Positions 1 to 11,006 of a DNA stretch of 64,000 nucleotides are shown one piece after another. This DNA is from Calliopsis andreniformis (lineage: Eukaryota; Arthropoda; Insecta; Hymenoptera; Andrenidae). The position numbers and the translations under genes are program-made. Every line of letters starts with the position of its first letter. Position 1 is the first letter of the stretch. The notes under the pieces are model-generated. The model ran no database searches. It was given only the letters and a program-made list of their open reading frames with translations, and was not told where the DNA came from. The stretch spans positions 18,888,961-18,952,960 of the forward strand of contig NC_135071.1 in NCBI RefSeq assembly GCF_051401765.1, read 5' to 3'.

Positions 1-573
1 TACAAAATTGTTGATATAAACCGAAATGTTGATATACATTCATAAATTTGTACATAAATTGTACGCAATATCGTTTATGAAAGAAAGTATACTTCATTAA
101 ATACGTGAAATAAATATTTTGTCGCGTCACTATTCACAGTTCATGTACATAATCCATTTTTCGATATGAAATGTCATATTTTCTATTTGTTTTGCAAAAT
201 ACATATGCTTTATATTGCATACATATGTTATTAAAAAAATACTTTACTCGAAACTACGGTCATCCTTTCAGGTATAAGCCTTAAACAGTAAGTATTAGAC
301 TGTCTTACATTTAAACTTCAAGTACAAGTGTCAGTCAGACATAAAATAAAATTAGTCGAATATAAAATAGTAGTTTCATATAAATCTGAAATTTTTTTTG
401 TACACGTTCTGTAGTTTACGCGATAATTGCACGATAATCAAATTAAATGAAACTAAATATCACCCAAAATCCACTCCCGTGTCTAGTAAATCACGCAACA
501 TAAACGAAGCCTTTTTTGGAAGTATCCTATAAACAAATAGGTAGATTAAAACCAGTTCTCCCAAAACTGTTAT
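1..573. other. AT-rich DNA downstream of the SDR gene
   Basis: No open frame, RNA gene or repeat family is recognised here. The segment begins immediately after the stop codon of the minus-strand SDR gene, so its right part is probably that gene's 3' UTR. I could not find a canonical AATAAA on the minus strand that would fix the transcript end. Confidence 0.4.
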
Positions 574-1769
574 CTACACAATAATATCCACTTGCCTAAG
601 AACATGTCCTACATAAAGTAAGTAGCCAGGTACACTGAATTCCGCATAGTTGCGACGAACGCCATTTAAAATTCGTTTAGCGGCTTCGGCGGCAGGCATT
701 GTGCCGAAGTAACTTGGTATTCTTCATGAAAAGTAAAAGAATAAAGTTTTTTGTATAAACAGAACTTTGTTTAATCACTCACCTTAAGCGAATATCTTTA
801 GGAGCTTCAGCACCCAAGATAAATGGATAAACATGGACTAAGGTGATTTTAATATTACTATTTGTATGCCTTAGTTCAGTGTGTAATGATTCAGCTAATC
901 CTTGAATAGCAAATTGTGCAGTTGTTAAAGGAACTCTACTTGGTCCAGAGGCACCACCAGATAAGCCAGCTACAGAAGACAAAACCACTATGTGCCCTTT
1001 ACCAGCACGCTCCATACAGGGTTGAACTGTCTCTAATAACTAATGGAAAATATTATTCACCAAATTTGCAGGTACTAATATACAAAATATATTGTGCAAT
1101 AAAGTTACCCAGAAGTGACTAATGACTGTTAAATCAATTGTATGCCTTATTTCTTGCTTATCTTCAATCAGTGCTCTAGGACTAGGTATACTGCAGCAAT
1201 GAAAAAGCATTGTTACTTCTCCTAGTTCTGATCGAATATTATTCACTGTACGAGCCACCTATTATATTTAATTTCTAATAAGACTAATATATTATCCGCT
1301 AGACAATGCAAATGGAATATTCACAAATAATATACTTGCTTTATTTTTATCTGTAACATCACAAGTATATGTTTTAGCCATTCCACAAGTTTGTAAGGCC
1401 TTCTGCACAGTAGTTTCACAATTTTCTTTGTCGATATCCACACAGGCAACATTAGCACCTAATTGGCACAAATGTATGGCTAATTCTCTACCTATTCCCC
1501 TTCCTGCGCCAACAACCTATCACATTGAAATATCTTGTCAATAAAATAAAATATTTCTAAATTCATATAAATAACCCTATTACCATTGCAACTTCTCTGT
1601 GAAGACTTTTTAAAGGTGGAGGTCTAAACGTTCTATATAGTGCAATTAATATAGCAAAGACAATTCCACCTAAAAGTGCTACCACATCTACTATCAGAAC
1701 AAAAAAACAATAGAGTTTGATTAGCATCTTTGGAGGTCTAAAACTTTTCTTTATACTTTCCTGAAACAT
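574..1769 (-). CDS. SDR16C-like short-chain dehydrogenase/reductase, probable pseudo-enzyme
   Basis: Five coding exons read right to left: 1769-1584, 1516-1340, 1258-1109, 1039-783 and 721-574, giving about 305 residues, the usual length for the SDR16C (retinol dehydrogenase 10 / epidermal retinol dehydrogenase 2) group. An N-terminal hydrophobic segment (about residues 16-45) would anchor it in the ER or lipid-droplet membrane. The nucleotide-binding motif VVGAGRGIG lies at residues 63-71 and fits Gly-x-x-x-Gly-x-Gly. The family's NNAG motif is replaced by FHCCS (140-144). At the YxxxK active site the aligned segment is VPLTTAQFA (about 207-215), so the catalytic Tyr and Lys are both missing while the Ser of LSS is kept. 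Exon 2 must end at a GC donor to stay in frame. The start is the first ATG of exon 1; a weak TTTCAG acceptor lies inside that ATG codon context, so a further upstream exon is possible. Family identity is firm; the loss of catalysis is inferred. Confidence 0.85.
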
Positions 1770-2433
1770 AAATTTAAATTTACTCTTAAATTTTCAAGTC
1801 ATACTTAAAAAGCTACAAAAAAATATGTTACAGAATTTAGATCTAAAAGATAATCTAATCTAATTTTCTGTGGAAAGCCTGACCAAAACTAGATATTAAA
1901 AGTTGAAGAATTACTTAACGTGTTCATTCCCATTTTTTTTGCAACAAGCTTACCATTATTTTCTGAACGAAATAATTAGAATTACTTGCGAACCGGCTCG
2001 TTTTTCGATGCAATTTGAATCATTTAAGCGCGAGAAAGAACTTTATATTCAATCAAAGTATAGATATATATTTTCTATCAAGTAAACACAGCGAACTTAA
2101 TGATAACATATCGCATTACCGCCAAAGGAATTTGTTCAAAAATTGTACTGCTCCAATGCAATATTTCATAACAGAAATACAATTAAGGAATACAAAATTC
2201 CACAAAAATGAGCAAAATTCTAAGTTCTAAAAATACCTACCACACAATTTTTCAAATTCAATACAGTTTTTTAAATTCTTTTGTTCCAAATCCTAAATCT
2301 TAGTTCGTAAACCGCCTTTATCATCCTCTTTCGATCTCTTGACGACATATGTATATACACATGTGAGTTGTGCTGACATCTTTAAAGGGAGAACAGTAAT
2401 TGTGTATTTTAGTTCCAACAAAAATTATTCAAA
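1770..2433. promoter_or_regulatory. Divergent intergenic promoter region (SDR / NDUFA1)
   Basis: The two flanking genes are transcribed away from each other, leaving 664 bp between start codons. Both 5' UTRs and core promoters must lie here unless the SDR gene has an extra upstream exon. I see no convincing TATA box. Short open frames at 1903-2230 have no homology or codon pattern that I would trust. Confidence 0.5.
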
Positions 2434-3033
2434 ATGTGGTACGAGATTCTGCCATGTGTAGGTATAATGGCAACTTGTTTGTCATTACCACAAATACTTC
2501 AATATTATGGGAATTCATGGGTGTTTGGAAATGTAAGTACTTTTTGTATCCTAACCTATAAGATCGGGTGTTTGCGTAATAATTGTCTTCCCATCTTTTC
2601 TGTTTTCTAGAATCATTCTGTGTTTGTGTTGTCAGTTATACGGTCATTCAGTTCCAGTCATTTAATTGTTTACTAAACAATGAATCTTTCTTTATTTTCT
2701 TGTTATAGCCAATGCGCAGAAATTTGAATTCGTCGTGGGATTCAATGATGTTTGAAAGAGATGAGAGAATATCTAATGGTGCTCCTTGGAAAACAGTGGT
2801 AAGATTCTTTCAAAAATTCTTTCAAACAACTGAAATCATATCTAATCCCTTAATTGGGCGAGATATTAAATTCAGTCATATTTGTACTGAAATTGAAGTA
2901 ATTTTCCAATTAAGAGGTTACTGATTGTTACGTTTTGTACTACATACATGTAGTTAATTATTGGAAAAATATATCTAACTCTCTCTATAATATTTATTAT
3001 TTCTAGGGTTTGGAGAACATTCCTGACAAATAA
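2434..3033 (+). CDS. NDUFA1: NADH dehydrogenase 1 alpha subcomplex subunit 1 (MWFE)
   Basis: Three exons, 2434-2532, 2709-2798 and 3007-3033, encode 71 residues, close to the 70 of mammalian NDUFA1. The protein opens with MWYEILPCVG, the hallmark MWFE-type start, followed by a single membrane helix (about 5-28). A central RRNLNSSWDSMMFERDERIS segment and the C-terminal GLENIPDK match the conserved MERDRRIS and GLENID elements of the family. It is a supernumerary subunit of the membrane arm of mitochondrial complex I, needed for assembly. All splice sites are canonical (GTAAGT, GTAAGA; TATAG, TCTAG) and both introns are phase 0. The stop codon is embedded in an AATAAA hexamer at 3029-3034. The start is fixed by the conserved MW. 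Confidence 0.95.
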
Positions 3034-4005
3034 AATCATCAATTTGCATAAGAACTGCTAGCTAAATTAGCATATAACTGTAAATAATATATAAAATATA
3101 AAACTATATAATATCCTTTATGACATTATTTTTCAATAATCCCAGTCTATTCGAGTTAAAAATTTCTTTTTTTCCGCGCAAATTTTTTCGTACTCATTGT
3201 TCTTCCTAATTTTCCAATACGCTCTACGTACACCTTCACGCACCGAAATTCGCATTCACGTGAAATCCACGCGGCACTCGCAATAGGCAGAAAGAGAGAG
3301 AGAGAGAGGGAGCATTTTAAAAGGAAAAGGAGCTCCAGATGTTCCGGATGGCGTGATATTCTTTGTTTTCACGCCATTATAGTTCTGAACCCCTCGAAAA
3401 TATATAAGATCGCCCCGTATGCGTAGACACGGAGATAACGAACAATAGGCAGCCGAGGGGGACAGGCCTTTGAACCAGGGAACATAAAGGGCGTTACAGG
3501 TATACACGTGCATGCTTTCTTTTTAGAATCGTTGATAAAAAGACAGAAGTTAATGTACAGATTACCTTGGGATTAATTAAGCCGTTGCGTGAGGGCGGTA
3601 CAGGTATTTTTCTAAATTTCCAATTCCATGCCTCTATTTCGGGAAACTAGGAACTGGATTCGAAATTAATAAAAAGTCTGATACGCACAGAGAAAAAATT
3701 GAGAAGGGAACACAAATGACTGGTTTCTTTAAATTTCGTAGAAACTTCTTGAGTATGCCATGAGTCAAAGCACAATAAAATTGCAATTAATCTCAGACTT
3801 TTTAGATATGAAATGTTTACAGGAAAGGTGATACTGTATCGAAACAATCATTTTCGTTTGATAAAATTGACGATGATGACATTATTGAATAATCGACGAG
3901 ATTGTTACTTTGAGAATTGTTATCGTCGCTGATACTAGAGAAGTACTATTTCAAATACCAATGCACCGTGTATATTAAAAACACTTTGAAGACCAGGTAT
4001 ATAAA
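3034..4005. other. Intergenic DNA, no gene seen
   Basis: AT-rich sequence containing the NDUFA1 3' end (further ATATAAA-type signals near 3090) and a GA microsatellite. The minus-strand open frame at 3256-3513 shows no recognisable protein. Confidence 0.5.
3292..3309. repeat. (GA)n microsatellite
   Basis: A short run of alternating A and G lies between the NDUFA1 gene and the first MITE. It is a simple sequence repeat with no other feature attached. Confidence 0.8.
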
Positions 4006-4206
4006 TACAGGGTGTCTCATTTTGATCTTATCACGAGATTATCTTCCTAAATATCGTTATTCAAAAAGTAAGTTTTGAACGAAGCTCACTCTATTTTTTT
4101 ATAAAAAAATACTTTTTGAAATAAAGTAAGCTTGACATGAGATATTTCTTCGAGTAACGAAGAGTTGAAGAGAATCTTGAGAGAGGATATAATGTGACAC
4201 CCTGTA
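4006..4206. mobile_element. Tc1/mariner-type MITE with TA target duplication
   Basis: The left end reads TACAGGGTGTCTCATT and the right end, reverse-complemented, reads TACAGGGTGTCACATT, giving terminal inverted repeats of about 14-16 bp with one mismatch. The outer TA on each side is the expected target-site duplication for the Tc1/mariner superfamily. About 201 bp lie between the ends with no open frame, so it is a non-autonomous element. The superfamily assignment rests on ends and target site only. Confidence 0.7.
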
Positions 4207-4969
4207 TGCACACGAAATTCTAACGGATCTTAAAACGTTTCCTTTGCGGCCGGTACTGCAGATCCGGTTGAACTGAAACAGGATTTATCGATCCAGCTAT
4301 TCACCTTCCCTTTCAGAGCGTTACCTGAGGCACCCATCCAATCGGGGCGAAGAGACCTTTTTGTTTCGAAAAATTCTCTGTCAGGCAATAAACCGTAGCC
4401 CATAAATTATTAAAAATAATTCCTCAGGTAGTGGACCTTTTCCTAATTCCCCTATGTTGCACAGTTAGCTAACATGAAATTGCGTCACTTCATTTTAAAC
4501 GAGAATTCTGAAAGCAGAAACAGTGTGTAGGTACTTCCCAGATAACACAATAATCAACTATTAAATATCTCCAAATCGTGACAAGTGAAACTCCTTATAT
4601 ATTGCACAATAGATATATAAAAAAACTGATTTATCGTCAACGTTAATTTCATCCAACTGTAACGTATTTACCATTTAATTTCGTCCAACTGTAACGTACC
4701 ATTATTCACTAAAATTTAACTATTATCTACGATCTGTGAGAGCATCCTCAATTTGAACTCCTGCTATTAGAGAACAGAGAAATCGATATTACACTAATTT
4801 TTTAATTAAATGAGAAAACCCGTTGGAATAAAAAACGACAGAAAAAAAATGTAGATAAAAGGAAAAAAACAGGGAACTAAAAATAAAACAAAATAAAACA
4901 AACTAGATTAAACTAAAACCGACCTAAATAATGATATTAACAAATAAAACTGAACACTTAATAGCCTGC
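4207..4969. other. Intergenic DNA with one short direct repeat
   Basis: No gene is seen. A motif TTAATTTCRTCCAACTGTAA occurs twice, starting near 4643 and 4675, a 32-bp spacing. The remainder is AT-rich and A-rich sequence without recognisable elements. Confidence 0.4.
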
Positions 4970-5163
4970 GGATTATTATGCAAATTCCCCTATTATCATA
5001 CACAAAATCGGAAAAATAGAACCTAATTAGATACTTCTTTCACGTTCTAAACGTTATAAAGTATACTCATCTTTCAATAATTTCTACATTTTTCTATCTT
5101 ATACAGATTCTACATCATTTGCATATTAAAATTTCCTATAAATGCATAAAGATCCACAGTCCA
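4970..5163. mobile_element. MITE of family A (TAGACTGYGGAT ends), copy 1
   Basis: The left end TAGCCTGCGGATTATTATGC and the reverse complement of the right end, GGACTGTGGATCTTTATGCA, form imperfect terminal inverted repeats about 190 bp apart. Internal stretches (ACCTAATTAGATAC and TATACTCATC) recur in other copies at 10838 and near 32041, which shows a real family rather than chance palindromy. No coding capacity. Confidence 0.6.
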
Positions 5164-5199
5164 ATAATTAAGAATTAATATAGATAGCATACGAATAAT

Positions 5200-6109
5200 C
5201 GCTCTATCCTATACCCCATGGCGGAGCTTTAAATCGTTCTTCGGTCTCGGCGAAGCGGTCTCGCAGTCGAGTGCGAGACATCGTCGCAGCAGCGTCGCGT
5301 TTCATGAGCTCCCGATCGCTCGTCATAATTTCTCTCCGATTTCCTTTCCCTTTTCTCTCTTCACTCCACACAGAACCATCTAAAACCACAATCCTACACA
5401 AACCAATTCCTCACCACCTACACACATCACTTACAAAGAATCCCTCACTCTAAACACGCGGGAAAAAAACGTTTCGCATTACAATCGCGTCTACAGCTTC
5501 CCGAGGACCACACGCTTATGGGAGTAAGCGTCTCTTCAAGAGAACGAGGGAGAGCCAGGACTTCGGCTCCTTAAACAACACACGCGTGACTCTAGCACCG
5601 CAACAAGTTCCTCGGAATATACGCAACCACATTTCTCTCTGTGCTACCTTTTCCTGCATCGCGTTATTGTTTCTCTGGAAAGGGAGAATTCGTAATACAA
5701 TTCCGCTAGAAAGAGAAAGAAAGTAGTTAAACATTCGGTGTGTATACGTTTACGTTGAGTGTATCGACGAAAGTTTCTCCTGCTGTTAACTTGGTCATGT
5801 GAGAACAATAAACCCGTTCGTGCAGCTTCGGAGGAACTGTTTCTGGGAAACCGTATTAACGATGTAGCGAAACCTGTTCGCTGTTGAGGGAAAGGATACG
5901 CTGCTCCGATGATCGTTCGTTCGGTCGCGCACTGTGCGAGCCGATCTGCAAACGATGGAATGAAAAAGTACTCGAAAATTCGACGCTTACAAGATTCTGC
6001 GTTGTAGAACATTTTTGGAGTGAGAAAACGTTGCGGACGATCGAGAATTCGACGCGGACCATGCGGCGATACTGGGCCGTTTTTCAAGGATGCAGTGCTG
6101 AGAAGATAG
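5200..6109 (+). promoter_or_regulatory. CpG-rich island, candidate leader exon ending in a strong splice donor
   Basis: This block is richer in GC and CpG than its surroundings and ends in ATAG|GTAAGT, a near-perfect plus-strand donor at 6110. An ATG at 6061 opens a short frame (MRRYWAVFQGCSAEK...) that leaves phase 1 at that donor. Joined to the LRR exon at 20053 it would read on in frame (GAC, then ATG ATG). It may be the 5' exon of the LRR membrane-protein gene, either as UTR or as a short N-terminal extension. Direct evidence for the 14-kb intron is lacking. Confidence 0.3.
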
Positions 6110-6699
6110 GTAAGTCAGTGGCGAAAATTGGCACTTTGGCTACTTTTCGATCGACGCTTTACATTTACCGCGTGAATCGTAGATATGTGTTCATTTCCCT
6201 CGTTCGTTTTTTCATGGGAACTACGTGTAGTCGAACAGGTGATCTCTATATAACGCAGTGGCTCGTTGAGTTTCTGAAAATTGCTGCATTATACAAATTT
6301 ATGGTTTGTAAAATTAGAGCAGGGTTTCTCAACCTCTTATGGTTTATGGATTCCTTTCGAACGTCGGCTATATCCATGGTACTTTTCTTTGTTTCTTTTT
6401 TCCCTACCCCCATCTTTTTTGCTTGTTCCTGTGTTCTTATTTTTCACGTGACCCCGAAAATTCGGTGTCAGAAACCCTAGAGACTTTATCGTCTTCTGAC
6501 CTAGAGAATAAACAATGTTGCTGAAGATTACTGTACCCCTAAGAAAATTAATCTTTACTGTTATATTTTTGTTGCTCTAAGGTAAAATGGCTTAAGTGGC
6601 GTGTCTTTGTTTTCGAAATATTGGTGTATGAAGTTTTCAGCTTTGGCTACCATGAATTTGTAGTTTCATCAAAGCTTTATTTTTCAGTGAAAAATGTTT

Positions 6700-6868
6700 G
6701 TAAATATTTGAAAATTTGAATATTTAAATATTCGAAAATTTGAATGTTGAAAATTTGAATATTTAAATATTCGAAAATTTGAATGTTGAAAATTTGAATA
6801 TTTAAATATTTGAATGTTTGAAAATTTGAATATTTAAATATTTGAAAATTTGAATATTTGAAAATTTT
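6700..6868. repeat. Degenerate A/T-rich minisatellite (AATATTTGAAAATTTG type)
   Basis: Short units of the form AATATTTAAATATTCGAAAA follow one another with small variations. The array has no coding potential. The same motif class recurs at several places in the window. Confidence 0.8.
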
Positions 6869-9800
6869 TCTTTTAAAATCCTTTCCTCTTTCTGAAATTA
6901 TAAATTCTATACTTTAGATCTCAACTCAGATTCTTCAAAAATATTACATACATGAATCATTTTGCTTTATAGCCACAGATTTAATCACTGAGACACACAC
7001 TACTATTTTCTCACAATCATTTTTCATTTCCCGCAATATTTCCCTTGTTCCTTGCACAGTTACTCAAAACATCTAGGTTAGAAATCAAAATCATATTAGC
7101 ATTCAAGTATTAATGATCACCGTATGAAGAACGACGCGTCTTGTTCCGACGCAGAAAGCAATTGCGACTTGTTTCCCGAAAAATCGATCGCGCCCGACTC
7201 CTCCAAGCATCGATGTAGCCTGTTTCGCCACCAAAAGCAACTTCTGTCCCTGCAATCTTTTCGCTCTTCCATTTGCATACGACCGTCAATGAAAAAAATG
7301 CGTTTTAACCGTGAATACGACGCGTAAAATGTTGACTGATATTTTCGGCCCAAGGTCGGCGAGTTCTTAAACGTTTCAGTCCGCCAGTCACTCGGCAGTT
7401 GCCGCGCAATTAACGAATTACCTTTCCTCACTTGGCAAAAAGTTATCCCCTGCTTTTCATCCATCTTGCAAAGATCCTCCGTGTCAAACGTTCGAATTTC
7501 GTCGCAAAATGTTCGCGAACGTTTCACGGAACGGATTTTTGCAAGGGCAGCAGGTGATATCAGATTATAGAGTTCGAATTGCTTCACCTTGGAAACGGCG
7601 CGAGAGAATCATGCTCGCAACGTGCTATCGGTTCGAAGAGCGTTAATCTTCGTTGCTTGAGAACGTTGATAAATTGCCCTCTTGTCGGCGGGTTTTGTAC
7701 TAGCGCAGCGTTGTTTTTTTTCAGCCGTTTGTTAGGCAAACACAGTTTTTCATCTAAATAAATATATGTATAGGAATTGAGCGCAGTGAAAATGGGATTG
7801 GCCGACGCGGATGCTAATAGCTTATCCGCCTTATCCTCTGATAATCGTATGGCCCTCGATAATTAAAAAAGAATTAATACAAAAATGTACGTATATCTAT
7901 ACGTGTACTGAGATGCCTGTTTTTAATTTGAGTTTTCAGGATATTATTCGCAAGAAGATAGATGAAAATTTAAATATTTAAGAACTGGATTAATTTGAGA
8001 GTTTGAATATTTAAATATTTCCTGACAATAGCCAGGTACTTTGGTACTACTCTTATCTCTCTATACTTTTTATGGCCTCCTTGGCCCGAATTTCGTTTCA
8101 AAATATTTTCTCATATACTACAAGGGATATTAAAATGCTGAAGGTTCACAGATTTTCCAAACGCCACGTTGTTATGGGACTAAGTCTTCTGAAGGATTTC
8201 CCAGCGATGAACAATGGCTTATGGCACAGACCGTAGCAGTACAGCTTAGCGATCGCGCGTTCGAGCATTTAGAACCCATCGAATTTACGGCTTTTCCAAA
8301 ATCCTGGTACGCCCGAACGCTCGGCCAGCTTCGTTACTGGTTTAACGGCGCTGGTCGGTTATAATTGCAACAAACTCCGTTTACCGTCTAAATATATGCT
8401 TGCCACTGAGGTTGAGGCTGATGGAATTAACGCTGAAACCAGGTTGACGTACAACACTGACTCGCTATAAGCTCATTACTTGGGACTACGACTCTACAAG
8501 CTGTAGGATTTTCCCAATTTAAAAGGAGGGGAGGAAAAGAGTTTCCTCGGTGGAAGAGCATTTGATCCTGAAACAGTCGAAACGATCAGCGCTTCTGGAT
8601 TCTACCTTGCTCTCCAGCTTCACATTTGTATTTGAAATGTCACGAGTGAAAGGTCGATCAAAGACTGGCTTTTACAATACCAATTGTACGGACTGCAGCA
8701 GATTGTAAAGGGACCTGTATCGATTGCGCATATTCGAGACAGACAACGACTCTCCAGTGATAAGCAATTATCAAAAATATGTCAGTAACAGTACACCTGG
8801 GATCCTTACACGAAGTTGCTCTTCCCTTTCCCTGAAACACAATATAATTTATGTAATATATTTCTATAATAAATATTGAAATTTTCTATATTTTAATATT
8901 AGCTCGTACGAGTTTAAGCAAAGTGGTTCATTAGAACTGCTTGATAATTCCCCAATAACAAATAATACTCTAATATGTACATAGGAAATATCCATGGATA
9001 ACTCTGAGAGACAAATAAACTGAGAAGTTATGAATCCTTTCTACACTGTTTTCAATCAGTTTTCATAATGAAATTCTATTAATCTCATCCTATATTGCGT
9101 TGTGAAACTGGTCATCAAGCCAGCTGAAAATTCATATATCAGAATTGAATTTTCCTCATCGCCAGACACAGCCAGAGATTTCTAGATTCGAACCCCATAT
9201 ACAGAGTGGACTTGCAGAGCGTACCAAAATAATTCCGACAGAAGCTATTAGTTTCCTTCTAACGTCGAGATCGATTGTAGCAAAATTCTGAGGGCCACCG
9301 AGGGCGATTGCTACGCACCACACGTGCCGCAGGCCTTGTTCACGTATTTAAACGCATAATTAAGTGACGTTGCATCACGGGTAAATGCAATAATCCTTGT
9401 GCGTTGGTCGGTTTCCCATTCGCGGAGGGCGCCAGGGAATAATTGCTTTCGGTTCGTTGTGCAACGCGATAGGCACGCGTTCTACACTCTTTTGTCTCTT
9501 GCGCCGCTGCTGGAAGGCATGCTTTTCCTTCTGGGAACACTGTTTCTGGTTTGAACCGCGATCCAAACCGTTCGTTCGTTCTTGGAATCGGTATGCTCGG
9601 GATTGGAGAGTTACGAATGTTTTTTCACTGAAAGATACATTTCTTGGCTACAGAAGTGTCCAATAAAATTGTGAAAAATCGTTCTTAGACAGAATAAAAA
9701 ATAAAATTGAAAAAAGTAAGATCATGAAATCGTCAAGGACTTCTTTATCTATTTTTTTTCTTAATTCTTGAATTTGTAAGTTTCCTGCGAGCCTCTGGTT

Positions 9801-10487
9801 GTATGTTTTAACCCCTTAAGAGGGTCTTCTACAAGTAGTCTGCACTCCTACAGCAGATTTTATCTGTACTCTGAAAAATACAGCATAATTATATTGCTAA
9901 CAGACTGACTCGCTATCTCCAAGCACTCAGATAACTCCCTTTTTTCTCGCACGTTTTATCCCGTCTTCAAGTGTTTCACAAGCGCTCGATGAAATCTCGT
10001 GTACATCCTTTCACGGTCAAATGACAAATCATCATTAAAATTACCATCCTGTCGTCGTGATGTAGCTCGCGAGGTGAAGCACGCCTCGAATTACCATGCA
10101 CTATCGTTTCATCGGCAGAGATATCCAAGTAAGGTAGGCAGGAATTAAAGATCGGCGAGGATCGAGCGCTTTGGTTACAGAGATCGCCATTAGAGGAAGA
10201 GGCTCCTCTCTGCAAAATCGTGTTCTCGTTCGCTTGCGCTTCTTTTGAACGAAGTACCATTGCTAGTCGATGAATATATGATTAGTACTTGTTCCAAGGC
10301 TGTCGGTGGTATCTATGGAACGCAATCGTGAACGCAGCGATAAGTTCTGCTAAGACGATCTATGGTCGGCGAAATGTGAAAGAGAATCTGCGACGTCTGA
10401 CGTTTTCGCCAGCTGTTTAATTATCGCTCGAGAATAAAATTCTGAGTACTGCCGTTTTGCTCGCAATCGATTCATCGATTCGTTTAA

Positions 10488-10650
10488 CACGTTGACTGCC
10501 ATGTCAGTTGCACGTCGATGGTAGTTTTTAGATGATTCTGAATAAATTATAAACGATAATGGTGGAGAGAATTTTAGTGACAGTAAAAGAATTTTTTAAG
10601 GTTGAATTACTGCCAAAGTGATTAGTGAATTTAACGTGGCAGTCAACGTG
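10488..10650. mobile_element. TTAA-flanked MITE, piggyBac-type, copy 1
   Basis: The element is bounded by TTAA on both sides (10484-10487 and 10651-10654). Its ends are CACGTTGACTGCCATG and, reverse-complemented, CACGTTGACTGCCACG, giving about 14 bp of perfect inverted repeat. The total length is 163 bp with no open frame. TTAA target duplication is the signature of piggyBac transposases, so this is a non-autonomous piggyBac-type element. Confidence 0.8.
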
Positions 10651-10837
10651 TTAATATACAGTGGCGGGACTTGAAATACCTTGAGAGAAATATGGAGGAA
10701 TCTCTTTTTCCTTTTTCTCCTGACTGGAAACTCGAGGACCGTCTTAGAATCGCAATTTCCTTGATGAAGCTAAAAGCAATTTCTTTATAAAAGTATTTTC
10801 AATCATTAGGGGAATTAAATTAGTAGATTCAGTTTAC

Positions 10838-11006
10838 TAGACTGTGGATACTTGTGCGAATTCTTATTTTTATAAACACAATTAAAGAAGTTCGACCTAA
10901 CTGGATATTATTTTCACTTTCCTAATATTTTAATTCTAAGGTGCATGTAATTTTTAATATTTTATACTTTTTTGCATTTTGAAATGCACAAAAATCCACA
11001 GTTTAG
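10838..11006. mobile_element. MITE of family A, copy 2
   Basis: The left end is TAGACTGTGGATACTTGTGC and the right end, reverse-complemented, is AAACTGTGGATTTTTGTGCA. The interior stretch ACCTAACTGGATATTATTTTC aligns with ACCTAATTAGATACTTCTTTC of copy 1, so the two share ancestry throughout and not only at their ends. Confidence 0.6.

Noticed and set aside
5884..6480. 198-codon plus-strand frame
   Set aside because: It runs straight through a near-perfect splice donor at 6110 into AT-rich sequence. The part after the donor reads as hydrophobic chance sequence, so I treat only the portion before 6110 as a possible exon.
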